Source: Hymenobacter pini (lineage in GTDB: Bacteria > Bacteroidota > Bacteroidia > Cytophagales > Hymenobacteraceae). Taken from it: a stretch of DNA of 64,000 nt. A model generated the notes under the pieces. It had not been told where the DNA came from. It did no database searches and saw only the letters and a program-made list of their open reading frames with translations. Position 1 is the stretch's first letter; each line of letters begins with the position of its first letter. Positions 39,676-47,991 of the stretch are shown here, in pieces. The DNA lies in contig NZ_JAIZZH010000008.1 of the NCBI RefSeq assembly GCF_020421205.1, forward strand, positions 1-64,000, given 5' to 3'. A program made the translations under genes and the position numbers.

Positions 39676-40635
39676 TTACAGACCTAGCTTCTGGGCTGCA
39701 TTATGCTGCCGCACATTGTCAAGGCGGGTATAACGCCGAATCATTGAACTCGTTTTGTGCTTCGTCTGGTTCATGACCTCGCTGTCGTCGGCGCCGTTGA
39801 GCTTAGCCACCGTCACAAACGAAGCCCGCAGGGAGTGCGCGGTGAACTTCGGGCCAAGGTGCCGCTGCACAATCTTATTCAGGTGCACATCCGTCAGCCG
39901 GCGCTCCGTCAGCCGGCCACCCTTGCGTAGGGATACCAGCACCGGGCCGGCGGTGCGGCCGAGCATGCGCATCCAACCCTGCAGCGTACGGATGGGGCAG
40001 AGTACTGGGTCCGGCGAGTAGAAAATGGCTTTTTCTTCGGCTTCCCCCAATTGATTGGTCTTGCTGCGCTTCAGGTCAATGGTGAGCCCTTCGTCCGAAA
40101 ACGTAAGGTCTTCCAAATCGAGCGCGGACAACTCCGAGCGCCGAAACGCGCCGGTGAATCCGAGCAGCAAAATCACCCGGTCCCGCAGACCCGCCGGGGT
40201 CGAGGCGTCGATGTGCTTAACAGTGCGCTTGAAGCTGGCTAGCGAAAAGGCTGGGGCCTGCTTCTGGCGGGTACCCTTCACGCGGCTGATGCCTTCGAGC
40301 AGCACCTTGAATTTCTTGTCGTCCGTGGGCGAGGCCAGATCCTGCAGGGCGTGAGCCTTACTGATAGCCGCGCAGTGGCGCTGGATCGTGGCCACCTTCT
40401 TGCCTGCTTCGGCCAGGTGCGTCACGAACCCGGCGAGCGTATCCATTGACGCCGGCAAGGTGACTTGACCGTGTTCGGTGCACCAAGCCGTGAAGCGGCG
40501 CCAGTCGCCAGCGTAGGCCCGGGCCGTGTTGGGCGCGCCCTGCAGGCCGGCTTCCACATAGCGGGCGGTCTGCTCGGCCAGGTGTGCTAGGCCGGTGGAT
40601 GCGGGCGAAGGCGGGGCAACGGGGACAGTGCTCAC
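39676..40635 (-). CDS. Tyrosine recombinase/integrase
   Basis: 319 residues. An N-terminal SAM-like core-binding domain (about 15-105: NTARAYAGDWRRFTAWCTEH) is followed by the catalytic domain with Arg 165 in AFRRSEL, a Lys in RSKT, H267-x-x-R270 in HSLRASF, His 293 in TKHKTS and the nucleophile Tyr 302 in RRYTRLD. All catalytic residues are present. It may resolve plasmid multimers or move the neighbouring defence genes. The long palindrome at 40692-40732 lies 57 bp upstream of its start and is a candidate core site or operator. Confidence 0.9.
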   Translation of the reverse strand: MSTVPVAPPSPASTGLAHLAEQTARYVEAGLQGAPNTARAYAGDWRRFTAWCTEHGQVTLPASMDTLAGFVTHLAEAGKKVATIQRHCAAISKAHALQDLASPTDDKKFKVLLEGISRVKGTRQKQAPAFSLASFKRTVKHIDASTPAGLRDRVILLLGFTGAFRRSELSALDLEDLTFSDEGLTIDLKRSKTNQLGEAEEKAIFYSPDPVLCPIRTLQGWMRMLGRTAGPVLVSLRKGGRLTERRLTDVHLNKIVQRHLGPKFTAHSLRASFVTVAKLNGADDSEVMNQTKHKTSSMIRRYTRLDNVRQHNAAQKLGL

Positions 40636-40691
40636 GGCAGCTTATTATATAAGGAGTAAATGCCCGGAAAATGGGTGCTTGCCAAAGGTAG

Positions 40692-40732
40692 TGGATAAGG
40701 TATGATAAGTAAACCTTATCATACCTTATCCA
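40692..40732. repeat. Perfect palindrome with 18-bp arms
   Basis: T-GGATAAGGTATGATAAG, spacer TAAAC, then the exact reverse complement. It lies in the 281-bp divergent spacer between the integrase gene and the secreted protein gene. No T tract follows. The arms resemble the origin iteron (GGATAGAAATGATAAG at 18781). It may be the recombinase site, an operator, or a Rep site. The rest of the spacer shows nothing clear. Confidence 0.8.
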
Positions 40733-40916
40733 AGTTTTAATAGTGCCGAGAAGAATGGCAATCCGAGCCCCGTAGTGAACTACTATGGAGCCTACGTTTC
40801 GGCGAAATAGGATAGTCATCATTGCAAGCACTTTGACACTGATGAATGCTGCGCTTGGCAAAACTTCGCGTTATTTTTACCTGCTGCATTCCTACTCGTC
40901 AATTTGCTTCTATTCT

Positions 40917-41843
40917 ATGAGCAAAAACTACTCGCTCCTTTTTTTACTCCTTATCATAAGTGTATCGGTATTGGCTCAGCGCCCCAAGCCGGCCGCCGTT
41001 ACTTTGCCGCCTGCCGATACGGTGTACTTTGACCGCGACTGGGAGCGGACTGAAACGTTGGAGGAAGTAGTTTATGCCCGTATTGCCCGGCACGACGCCG
41101 CGGGGAAAACCATCGGCACCGTGCGCGACTACTTCTACCCGTCGTGGAAGAAGCAGTGGGAAGGCAAGCTGGCCAGCGAAGCGCCCGATAAGCCCACGGG
41201 CCTGTGCTGCGGCTGGCACGAGAACGGCCAAGTCAGCTTCCGCGGCACGTACTTAAACGGTGTGCAGCAGGCCGACTTCCGCAGCTGGCGCGAGGATGGT
41301 CGGGAAATCAAGTGCCAGGCCGTGGCGCATGACGCGCTACCCTTGAGCAACGTAACCTTGCACTGCAGCAACTGCATGCACAGCAGCCGCAACGTCTTTC
41401 AAGTAGATATACCCGACGGGACCGTAGGCATTGTCTACAAGCTAGATGTACGGGACGAAGGCCAGCCGCCCATTTCCTGGTCGACGGCCCTGGCGGTAGC
41501 CGCCGTAGCCAGCAGCGGCGGCACGGCAGCCCCGGCTCTGCTAGGCACGGCGGCCTCGGCCCTGACCAAGCAGGGCAACAATGCCCCGCCCACGGTCAGC
41601 ACCAAATGCCACTGGTACATTACGGCTGACCCGGCCGCGGCCCAGCAGTTTCTGGCAACGAAGGGGACCATCACCAATAGTAACGCCTGCCTTCGGGCAG
41701 CTATCAATACTCCCCAGGAAACCCGCCCTATTACCCTGCCGCCCGGTACGCGCCGGCTGTTCGTGTGCGTGAACAACGATAACTACACGACCGATGCCAC
41801 GGCCACGCTCAGCGTGACGGCCCTGGTCCAGACGTGCAAGTAG
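40917..41843 (+). CDS. Secreted hypothetical protein with MORN/YwqK-like segment
   Basis: 308 residues from the ATG at 40917, which opens a clean signal peptide (SLLFLLLIISVSVLAQ). The longer frame to 40785 covers the promoter. Residues about 95-130 read GWHENGQVSFRGTYLNGVQQ, like YwqK/MORN repeats. The C-terminal half has four cysteines (HCSNCMHSS, TKCHWYI, NACLR) and a sandwich-like pattern. Bacteroidota secrete many such proteins of unknown use. It is probably not part of the metal regulon; no operator copy was seen in front. Confidence 0.6.
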   Translation: MSKNYSLLFLLLIISVSVLAQRPKPAAVTLPPADTVYFDRDWERTETLEEVVYARIARHDAAGKTIGTVRDYFYPSWKKQWEGKLASEAPDKPTGLCCGWHENGQVSFRGTYLNGVQQADFRSWREDGREIKCQAVAHDALPLSNVTLHCSNCMHSSRNVFQVDIPDGTVGIVYKLDVRDEGQPPISWSTALAVAAVASSGGTAAPALLGTAASALTKQGNNAPPTVSTKCHWYITADPAAAQQFLATKGTITNSNACLRAAINTPQETRPITLPPGTRRLFVCVNNDNYTTDATATLSVTALVQTCK

Positions 41844-41883
41844 GCTAAACCAGGGCTGCACTTCTTCCTTCTTTGGTCCTCAT

Positions 41884-42657
41884 TTACTTGACCGTCTCAC
41901 GGCCCCGCAGCTTCCGCCACCAGTTGCGCAAGGCATAGAGGCGGGAGTTGACGTAGCACTCCTGGCAGTGGCGGAAGGACCAGAAGCAATCCACCGTATC
42001 CGTGAACACGTGGAACAGCATGCCCATGGCCACTATTTGCGTCGGCGGGGGCAGTAGGAGCAGCAGCGCATACACGGGGATGGCATAAAAAGAGTGCAGC
42101 GGGTGATACCCCACGCTGCAGCGCCGCGGTTCAAAAATGGGTTTGGCCAGCAGGTGGTCAACGTCCATGAGCATCGTGGCCAGCATGATCAGGTACGCGC
42201 CTGGCCACATTGAGGGAAAGAACACCAGCGCCAATACGGCCGGGAAGAGAAAGTGCAGGCTATAATGCACCAGCGTTTGGGCGCTTACTAATTTTGGCGC
42301 GGGTTGCTTGCTTGGCTCGTGCTGCGCTATGGGCCGGACGGGGCGTCTGATGGTATCCGCGGCCGTAGGCGTTGCCTGACTGCTGCTCGATGCAACCGCC
42401 CGCTCCTGCTTCTTTCCGGGTCGCACTCCCCGCGTACCCGCGACCTTGGGCCAAACTTCCGCCTCTACCTGCCGCTGCGGGGTGGCCGGATGCTGCTGGG
42501 TAGAGACGGCCGTTACCGTATCAAAGCGCTGTGCCGGCAGCGCGGGACGGTACCCGGCGGCAGCTGAAAACCGAGGCACTACGGCCCCTGAACGGCACCC
42601 GGCCAATACCAGGAGCAGGCTGGCGGCGAGGTAGGAGATAAGGCGGAAAACAGACAA
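41884..42657 (-). CDS. DUF6122 membrane protein with lipoprotein-like N-terminal extension
   Basis: 257 residues. The N-terminus is a lipoprotein signal (LAASLLLVLAGCRS), followed by about 100 residues of low-complexity Pro/Gln/Arg linker. From about 140 the chain is a full DUF6122 domain: LVHYSLHFLFPAVLALVFF, MLMDVDHLLAKPIFEPRRCS and YHPLHSFYAIPVYALLLL, with the metal-like motif DVDH and conserved HPLH. A lone DUF6122 protein is encoded at 63434, so the extension here is an added module. DUF6122 function is unknown; the family recurs in copper resistance clusters. Confidence 0.75.
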   Translation of the reverse strand: MSVFRLISYLAASLLLVLAGCRSGAVVPRFSAAAGYRPALPAQRFDTVTAVSTQQHPATPQRQVEAEVWPKVAGTRGVRPGKKQERAVASSSSQATPTAADTIRRPVRPIAQHEPSKQPAPKLVSAQTLVHYSLHFLFPAVLALVFFPSMWPGAYLIMLATMLMDVDHLLAKPIFEPRRCSVGYHPLHSFYAIPVYALLLLLPPPTQIVAMGMLFHVFTDTVDCFWSFRHCQECYVNSRLYALRNWWRKLRGRETVK

Positions 42658-42778
42658 CGAGAGGTTGGGTGAGACGAGGGAAAGCAGGGCTGACGGCTGA
42701 CGGCTGAAAGTGATTCAAGATGACGGGCCCGGTGCAAATCCGTCGGTAGCGCAGCTTTAGCTTAGGTAGCGGAGGGAT

Positions 42779-43012
42779 TCAGCGCCCGGGTACGGCGTCC
42801 GGAATAGCCGCATCCTGAGTCGACAGACAGCCGTGCGGGCCGGGCTGGTCCACACACTGTTGGGGGAGGTAGGCGGCACTCTTTCTGTCTGGCAACAACT
42901 GATCGAGGCGGCGGGCCAGCAGTTGCCAGCCCGTTGCTGTTTCCGAATCCGTTGGCTGGGTCGCTTGCTCCGCCATGCGGCGGCACAGTTCCTCAAATTC
43001 CTTGATGTGCAT
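42779..43012 (-). CDS. Small hypothetical protein
   Basis: 77 residues from MHIKEFEELCRRMAEQ at 43012. The N-terminal half is a good helix pair (ETATGWQLLARRLDQLLP); the C-terminal half is Pro/Gly rich with two Cys. Coding status is uncertain. It lies upstream of the DUF6122 lipoprotein gene on the same strand. Confidence 0.35.
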   Translation of the reverse strand: MHIKEFEELCRRMAEQATQPTDSETATGWQLLARRLDQLLPDRKSAAYLPQQCVDQPGPHGCLSTQDAAIPDAVPGR

Positions 43013-43109
43013 GTAACGGGGTAAGTGCTTGACTGAAAGAGGGATTGAAGCCAAACAGCTACTAGTTACCGCCTAAATCGCCTGAATACGGGTAAAAGGT
43101 TGCCCGTCA

Positions 43110-43142
43110 GGAAACTATGTAAGCAAAGCCCGGGATGGTGTA
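43110..43142 (+). promoter_or_regulatory. Copper-operator-like site H
   Basis: GGAAACTATGTAAGC, then GCCCGGGATGGTGTA: matches the left block and part of the right block of the repeated copper-region operator. It points away from the small gene at 43012 and towards the 3' end of the multicopper oxidase gene, so its target is unclear; it could be a remnant. Confidence 0.4.
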
Positions 43143-43203
43143 CGCCTTCGACCTAGTAAAGCCCGCCCAAGCCCCAAAACCCTACGCGCCGGCTTCACTC
43201 GCG

Positions 43204-45669
43204 TTAGTAGTGAAAGGTGAGGCCGGCCCCCCACCCGTATTGGTTGTCGTAATTGGTGCTCAGGGAAGCGTACTTGCTGACCAAGTAGCGAAAACCGAGG
43301 GTGAATTCGCGGTCCGTGTTGGCGCTGATGTCCATGAATACGTTGTTGCTCAGCGGCAGGTCGCGGCGCTCCAGGCGCAGACGCACCTGCCCGGTCAGGT
43401 CGGTGCGCAGCTCGGCCCGCACCAGCATGGGCAGTAGGTAGTAGACGCCGACTTCGGCCTGGCGCCGGAAGTTGCGGTTGTTTTCCGGGGTGCGCCGGTT
43501 GCCGCCTTCCGCATCCCTGGCCGAGCGCAGGGTTTTGTTGTCGCGGAAATCGTAGCCGACGAAGCCGGCCAGAAACTGCTTCTTGTCGAGGTAGCGCAGC
43601 AGGTGGGTTTCCGTTTCGTAGTTGCCCTGGTAGTTCACCCGGCCCTCGAATTCGAGCGCATTGCGGTTGTTGGAGAGGTTGCCTTCCAGAAAAGCGCCCT
43701 GCGAGTGCACCGAGAGGTCAAACCACGGGTACACGGCGTTGTCTTCGCGCTTGAGCATACTGTAGTTGCCCCGGGCAAACTCGTTTTGCGGGCTGGCGTC
43801 GTAGCTGATGATGCGGGCCATGCCGGCCATCATGTGGTAGAGGATGTGGCAGTGAAAAAACCAATCCTGGTACTCGTTGGCGTCGAACTCGATGGTCACG
43901 GTGCCCATGGCCGGGATGTCGAAGGTGTGCTTCATGGGCGAGTAGGCGCCCTGGGCGTTGACCAGGCGGAAGAAGTGCCCGTGCAGGTGCAGCGGGTGGC
44001 GCATCATGGTCAGGTTGGTGAAGGTCATGCGCACGTTCTCGCCGCGGCGAATCGGAATTTTATCGGCTTCGGAGAGGGTCTGGTTGTCAAACGACCAGAC
44101 GTAGCGCAGCATGTTGCCGGTGAGCGTGAGCTTGATGTCGCGCCACTGCCGGGTCGAGTCCAGCGTGGTCGGGTTAAGGGCCCGCAGCTGGTTGTAGGTG
44201 AATTCACCGCCGCCGCCCATGCTCATCCCAGCCATGCCGCTCATATTCATGCCCGCCATGCCGCTCATGTCCTGCATCGTACCCATGCTCTTGCCGCTCT
44301 TCTCCTGCATGTTCATCGGCCGGTCCTGGGGCGAGGGGGCGGTGGCGGCGGGCATGGTGCCACGCTGCATGTTCATGCCTTTCATGGATTGGTCCGCGGG
44401 CGGTTGCGGCGGCTGGCCTCCAGGCATGTTCATGCCCTGCATGTCTCTACTGCCCCCTTGCATATTCATGCCCTTCATACCGGCCCCGTTGGGGTCCATC
44501 TGGCCGTTGCCGCCCATATCCATGCCGGTCATATTGCCCATACTGTTCATTTCCCGCATCATCTGGAAGTAGTTGATGCGCGGCAAATCAGGCGCTTTCA
44601 TCGGCTCGCCGGCGCCAAAAAAGCTGGACGAATAGCCGGTGATGTCGTTGGCGGTGGCCCGCAGCTCGGCCGCGCCCATGGCCGGCACTTGCACCAGCAG
44701 GTCGTAGGTTTCCGCCGTGGCGATTTCGAGCTTGGATACCGGGAAAGGCTCGACGTTGATACCGTCGGCGGCAATGACCTGCATGGGTCCGCCGGCGTAC
44801 TGCAGGTAGAAGTACGAAGAGGCGCTGCCGTTGATGACGCGCAGGCGCACTACTTCGCCCGGCTTGGCGTCGGGGTAGTAACTTTTCTCGCGGCCGTTGG
44901 TGAGAAACTTGTTGTAGTAGATGTCGGTCAGGTCCATGGCCGGCATGCGGCCCCATTCCTGCTTGAGCTTGTCCTTGAAGTAGCCGGCGGCCAGGGCCTC
45001 GCCGTAACTCTGCGTGGCCCCCTTCTGCACGGCAAACCACTCCCCGGCCCGCTTGAGGTAGCGCAGCACTTCCTTGGGCGGGTGGTCGGTCCAGTCGGAA
45101 AGCAGCAGCACGTATTCCTTGAGCTCGTACTTGACTTCCCGGGGCTGGATGACGATGGAACCGTAGAGCCCGTTCTGCTCCTGCAGCATGGTGTGGGAGT
45201 GGTACCAGTACGTGCCGCTCTGGATAAGCGGAAACGTAAAGGTGTGGGTGCCGCCGGGCTGGATGGGGGCCGTGTTGAGGTAGGGCACCCCGTCCTGGTC
45301 GTTGGGCAGCAGCAGCCCGTGCCAGTGGATGCTGGTTTCCACATTCATCTGGTTGTGCACCCGGATGATGGCCGTGTCGCCTTCGGTGAAGCGCAGCGTG
45401 GGGGCCGGAATCTGCCCGTTGATGGCAATGGCCAGGCGGGTTTTGCCGGTGTAGTTGACCTTGCGCTCGTCCACGTACAGGTCGTACTCCACCCGGTGGC
45501 CGACGTGCGTGGCCCGGGGCGCCACCACGTGGCCGCGCAAGTCCTGGTCCGGCGGGGGCGTGGCGATGCCGTTGGCCGCCTGGCCTTTGGGCATGGCCTG
45601 GTGCTGGGGCATCTGGGCGGCCAGCGGCAGCGAGCAAAGCCACAACAGGACGAGGGTAACGAATTTCAT
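43204..45669 (-). CDS. CopA-type multicopper oxidase fused to a CopB-like outer-membrane domain
   Basis: 821 residues from MKFVTLVLLWLCSLPLAAQ (45669). All four copper motifs are visible: SIHWHGLLLP, YWYHSHTMLQ, HPLHLHGHFF and FFHCHILYHMMAGM. A Met-rich insert (about 385-480: GMDMGG, MKGMNMQ, GMAGMNMSGM) precedes the last cupredoxin domain and probably feeds Cu(I). The last 200 residues do not belong to the oxidase: strands such as FEGRVNYQGNYETETHLL, AGFVGYDFR and a terminal ...WGAGLTFHY end resemble the CopB beta-barrel. The protein would oxidise Cu(I) in the periplasm. Last gene of the operon that starts with the DUF2231 gene, 7 bp apart. Confidence 0.9.
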   Translation of the reverse strand: MKFVTLVLLWLCSLPLAAQMPQHQAMPKGQAANGIATPPPDQDLRGHVVAPRATHVGHRVEYDLYVDERKVNYTGKTRLAIAINGQIPAPTLRFTEGDTAIIRVHNQMNVETSIHWHGLLLPNDQDGVPYLNTAPIQPGGTHTFTFPLIQSGTYWYHSHTMLQEQNGLYGSIVIQPREVKYELKEYVLLLSDWTDHPPKEVLRYLKRAGEWFAVQKGATQSYGEALAAGYFKDKLKQEWGRMPAMDLTDIYYNKFLTNGREKSYYPDAKPGEVVRLRVINGSASSYFYLQYAGGPMQVIAADGINVEPFPVSKLEIATAETYDLLVQVPAMGAAELRATANDITGYSSSFFGAGEPMKAPDLPRINYFQMMREMNSMGNMTGMDMGGNGQMDPNGAGMKGMNMQGGSRDMQGMNMPGGQPPQPPADQSMKGMNMQRGTMPAATAPSPQDRPMNMQEKSGKSMGTMQDMSGMAGMNMSGMAGMSMGGGGEFTYNQLRALNPTTLDSTRQWRDIKLTLTGNMLRYVWSFDNQTLSEADKIPIRRGENVRMTFTNLTMMRHPLHLHGHFFRLVNAQGAYSPMKHTFDIPAMGTVTIEFDANEYQDWFFHCHILYHMMAGMARIISYDASPQNEFARGNYSMLKREDNAVYPWFDLSVHSQGAFLEGNLSNNRNALEFEGRVNYQGNYETETHLLRYLDKKQFLAGFVGYDFRDNKTLRSARDAEGGNRRTPENNRNFRRQAEVGVYYLLPMLVRAELRTDLTGQVRLRLERRDLPLSNNVFMDISANTDREFTLGFRYLVSKYASLSTNYDNQYGWGAGLTFHY

Positions 45670-45676
45670 AACTACA

Positions 45677-46825
45677 CTACGGTTTGTCATGCTTGGGTTT
45701 GTTCCGGGCGGGGTTGTTGTCTTCAAAGCGGAACTTGTCAAGGGGGCTGCTGGGCATGCGCATGCCGGGCATCGCGCCCGCGTTGGGCATGGCCTGACCG
45801 GTTTCCATCCCGGGCATGTTGCCCATAGCTGGCATGGCTTGTGAGGGCTGCTGGGGTGCGGGAGCCTTCATACCGGGCATATCCGCCATGTTGCCCATAC
45901 CTTCCATTCCTTCCATGCCGCCTTTCGCTTTGGCTGGCTTTTTCGCGCCGGCCGGCGGCATGCGCATGCCCGCCATGTTGTCCATCCCCGGCATCCCGCT
46001 CATGGCCGGTTGCTTGGCCGGGCGGCCCATGTTCATGCCCTGGGGCATGGGCTGGGGGCTTTTCGACGCAGGCATGCGCATACCGGGCATGTTCGGCATC
46101 TCGCCTTGCGGGGCAGTAGGCCGCGCCTGACCAGCCGGCCTGGCCCCGGACATATCCATGCCTTCCATCCCCTTGGAAGCTGTGCCGCTGCCCCTACGGG
46201 GGGCTGGCTGGCCGCTCATGTCCATGCCGGGCATGTTGGTTGCGTTTGGGGCCGCCGACGCGGCGCCCTGTTCTGGCGCGGGCGCCGCGCTGTGGGCAGC
46301 CGCTTCTTCCGGTTCGCTGTGGCTGTCGGCCTCCATCTCCATGCCGGGCATTGCTTCCCCACCGCCGTGGCCGTGGTTCTTATCGAGTAGGCGGCCCTGG
46401 GGCCCTACTCCTTCGACGTAGACGAGCTGCGCCCCGCGGTGCCCGGCCACCGACAACACGCCGGCCGTGGCCACGGCCGATACCAGCACCAGCGCTTCGT
46501 AGGCCCGCCGCTCAATCTTGAAAAAAGTGCCGATACCGGCCAGCAGCAGCGTGATGCCGGAAAGCCACAGGGTGTAGCCTGCAAACTTTTCGTGCGCCTC
46601 AAACACGGCGGCGGCCCGGGGCGCCAGTCCCTGGGGCATGGCGTGAAACACGGTGCTGGCCGCCAAGGCCCCCAGAAACCCGCCGGCCATTACTCCTATA
46701 GTAATCCAGCGGACCGGGGGCCAGTCCTTGTACACGCGCAGCGCCTGCAGGGCGGCGCTGAGCAGGAGCAGCACGATGGGCAAATGCACCACCAGCGGGT
46801 GCAGGTTGGGGAAATCTGAAAACAT
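45677..46825 (-). CDS. DUF2231-like membrane protein with long Met-rich tail
   Basis: 382 residues from MFSDFPNLHPLVVHLPIVLL (46825). Residues 1-140 have four membrane helices with the DUF2231 pattern HPLVVHLPI and VFEAHEKFAGYTLW, where conserved His residues could bind heme or metal. After a His patch (KNHGHGGGEAMPGMEME) comes a 230-residue tail packed with MPGM, GMDM, GMRM and GMEG units. The tail resembles the Met-rich insert of the oxidase encoded next, so it probably binds Cu(I) or Ag(I) in the periplasm. Site G lies 182 bp upstream. Confidence 0.75.
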   Translation of the reverse strand: MFSDFPNLHPLVVHLPIVLLLLSAALQALRVYKDWPPVRWITIGVMAGGFLGALAASTVFHAMPQGLAPRAAAVFEAHEKFAGYTLWLSGITLLLAGIGTFFKIERRAYEALVLVSAVATAGVLSVAGHRGAQLVYVEGVGPQGRLLDKNHGHGGGEAMPGMEMEADSHSEPEEAAAHSAAPAPEQGAASAAPNATNMPGMDMSGQPAPRRGSGTASKGMEGMDMSGARPAGQARPTAPQGEMPNMPGMRMPASKSPQPMPQGMNMGRPAKQPAMSGMPGMDNMAGMRMPPAGAKKPAKAKGGMEGMEGMGNMADMPGMKAPAPQQPSQAMPAMGNMPGMETGQAMPNAGAMPGMRMPSSPLDKFRFEDNNPARNKPKHDKP

Positions 46826-47006
46826 AGACGCCAGGCAGAGGGTCGAAAAGCGGGAATCCACCAAAAGCGCCAAGCCCCAAAAAGGTGCTGGCGCCGCGGC
46901 AGTTCTCAAGCGTGAAGTGTCGCCCGTTCCTGCTGGCCGACCAAAGCGGCAGGGTGGCAGGGTGAGGCGCATAGTTCGCTGTACGCAGCCCGCCCCGGGT
47001 AATGTT

Positions 47007-47040
47007 TGTTGCTATTGAGCGCCCGGCCTACATAATTTCC
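47007..47040 (-). promoter_or_regulatory. Copper operator site G
   Basis: On the minus strand: GGAAATTATGTAGGCC, then GGGCGCTCAATAGCAACA. It matches the repeated operator and sits before the DUF2231-oxidase operon. Confidence 0.6.
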
Positions 47041-47073
47041 ATACCCTTGAACGCCGGGAAGCCCTTGAAAGCA

Positions 47074-47100
47074 AAAACGCCCGGCGGGGCCGGGCGTTTT
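47074..47100. terminator. Bidirectional terminator
   Basis: A 12-bp stem (AAAACGCCCGGC with its complement) around a 3-nt loop, flanked by an A tract on one side and a T tract on the other. It ends the HMA chaperone transcript on the minus strand and isolates the DUF2231 operon from it. Confidence 0.85.
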
Positions 47101-47121
47101 GAGGACAATCAGTAAACAGGC

Positions 47122-47331
47122 TTAGGCGGCCTCAATCTTGAAGCCGGCATTCTCCACGGCCTGCACCACTTGCTCAGCGGTGAGCTTGTCAGAAGTGACG
47201 GTGAGGATTTTGTCGGGGTTGGCCGTGTCGACCTGCCAGTTGCCGGCACCGGCTTCTTGGTTCAGGGTAGGCGTAACCGCTTTGATGCAGCCACCGCAGT
47301 TGATATTGGTCTTGAACTGAAGGGTTTTCAT
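47122..47331 (-). CDS. HMA-domain copper chaperone
   Basis: 69 residues from MKTLQFKTNINCGGCI (47331). It is a single ferredoxin-like heavy-metal-associated domain. The metal motif is C-G-G-C, at residues 12-15, in the loop after the first strand, and the end VVQAVENAGFKIEAA matches the last helix and strand. Such chaperones carry Cu(I) to P-type ATPases such as the one at 59227. Two operator copies (A, B) and a -7 box TAGTTTTG precede it, so it is probably strongly metal-induced. Confidence 0.88.
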   Translation of the reverse strand: MKTLQFKTNINCGGCIKAVTPTLNQEAGAGNWQVDTANPDKILTVTSDKLTAEQVVQAVENAGFKIEAA

Positions 47332-47382
47332 GAGAAGTAAGGTTAGATCCGCCGAGCGAGCCGGTTTCGGATATATAACGCG

Positions 47383-47390
47383 CAAAACTA
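47383..47390 (-). promoter_or_regulatory. -7 box of HMA chaperone gene
   Basis: Minus strand TAGTTTTG matches TAnnTTTG. Operator A ends 22 bp upstream and takes the place of the missing -33 TTG, as expected for an activator-dependent promoter. Confidence 0.6.
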
Positions 47391-47412
47391 GGTCCGGGTG
47401 CGCCGCCAAGGG

Positions 47413-47445
47413 TACAGAATTGCGCCTGGCGCTTACATGATTTGC
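47413..47445 (-). promoter_or_regulatory. Copper operator site A
   Basis: Minus strand: GCAAATCATGTAAGCG, then CCAGGCGCAATTCTGTA. Differs from site C before the CopA ATPase at only 4 of the last 25 positions. Located 82 bp before the chaperone start codon. Confidence 0.8.
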
Positions 47446-47488
47446 ACACCAGCCCGCACCCCGATGACGAAACCTTCAGCCGACCATC

Positions 47489-47521
47489 TACACGATTGGG
47501 CGCGAAGCTTACACAATTCTG
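47489..47521 (-). promoter_or_regulatory. Copper operator site B
   Basis: Minus strand: GAATTGTGTAAGC, then TTCGCGCCCAATCGTGTA. Second copy 76 bp upstream of site A, 18 of 25 core bases identical. The remaining part of the 256-bp spacer holds nothing else seen. Confidence 0.65.
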
Positions 47522-47587
47522 TGCATCAACAGCCCAAAAAAAGCCAGCCTGTACACTACAAGCTGGCTCGTTTCGGGTAGATGCTCC

Positions 47588-47929
47588 CTACGCCGTTACG
47601 CTCATGGCCTGGCGGCAGGCTTCTTCGCAGCGGCGGCAGGCCTCGGCGCACTCGCGGCAGTGCTCCATGTGGGCCGCGTGCTTTTCGCACTCGTCGCCGC
47701 AGGCCTTGCAGATTTCCGCGCACTCGCGCAGCAGGTGTTGGGCATGCTCGGAGCCGCGGGCCAGCAGGCGGGCCGTCAGGGCGCAGATGTCGGCGCAGTC
47801 GCGGTCCAGGCTAATACAGCGAGCCATCATTTGCACGTTCTGCTCATTGAGGCAGGCCGTGGCGCAGTGTTCGCAGGAGGCGATGCAGGCGTTGAGGGCA
47901 TCGAGCAGGCTTTGGTGTTGGGTATGCAT
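47588..47929 (-). CDS. Four-helix bundle Cys-rich copper storage protein (Csp/DUF326-like)
   Basis: 113 residues with 14 cysteines spaced along four helices: CIASCEHCATAC, CISLDRDCADIC, CAEICKACGDEC, and CRECAEACRRCEEAC. This is the Csp pattern, where Cys thiolates line the inside of the bundle and hold many Cu(I) ions. No signal peptide, so it is cytoplasmic (Csp3-like). It would buffer copper that gets past the exporters. A copper operator copy (site E) lies 62 bp before the start codon. Confidence 0.9.
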   Translation of the reverse strand: MHTQHQSLLDALNACIASCEHCATACLNEQNVQMMARCISLDRDCADICALTARLLARGSEHAQHLLRECAEICKACGDECEKHAAHMEHCRECAEACRRCEEACRQAMSVTA

Positions 47930-47991
47930 GGGACAGGAGGTGTAGTGAAGAATGAGTTTCCCGTATGTACTGGCTGGGAGCCGGGTGGTTG

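Noticed and set aside
42679..42712. Short tandem GCTGACG-like heptamers upstream of the DUF6122 lipoprotein gene
   Set aside because: Three short imperfect units with no link to other sites; probably chance.
43603..45828. 741-codon plus-strand frame over the multicopper oxidase
   Set aside because: Antisense of Met-rich codons gives the many His; the minus strand has all four copper motifs.
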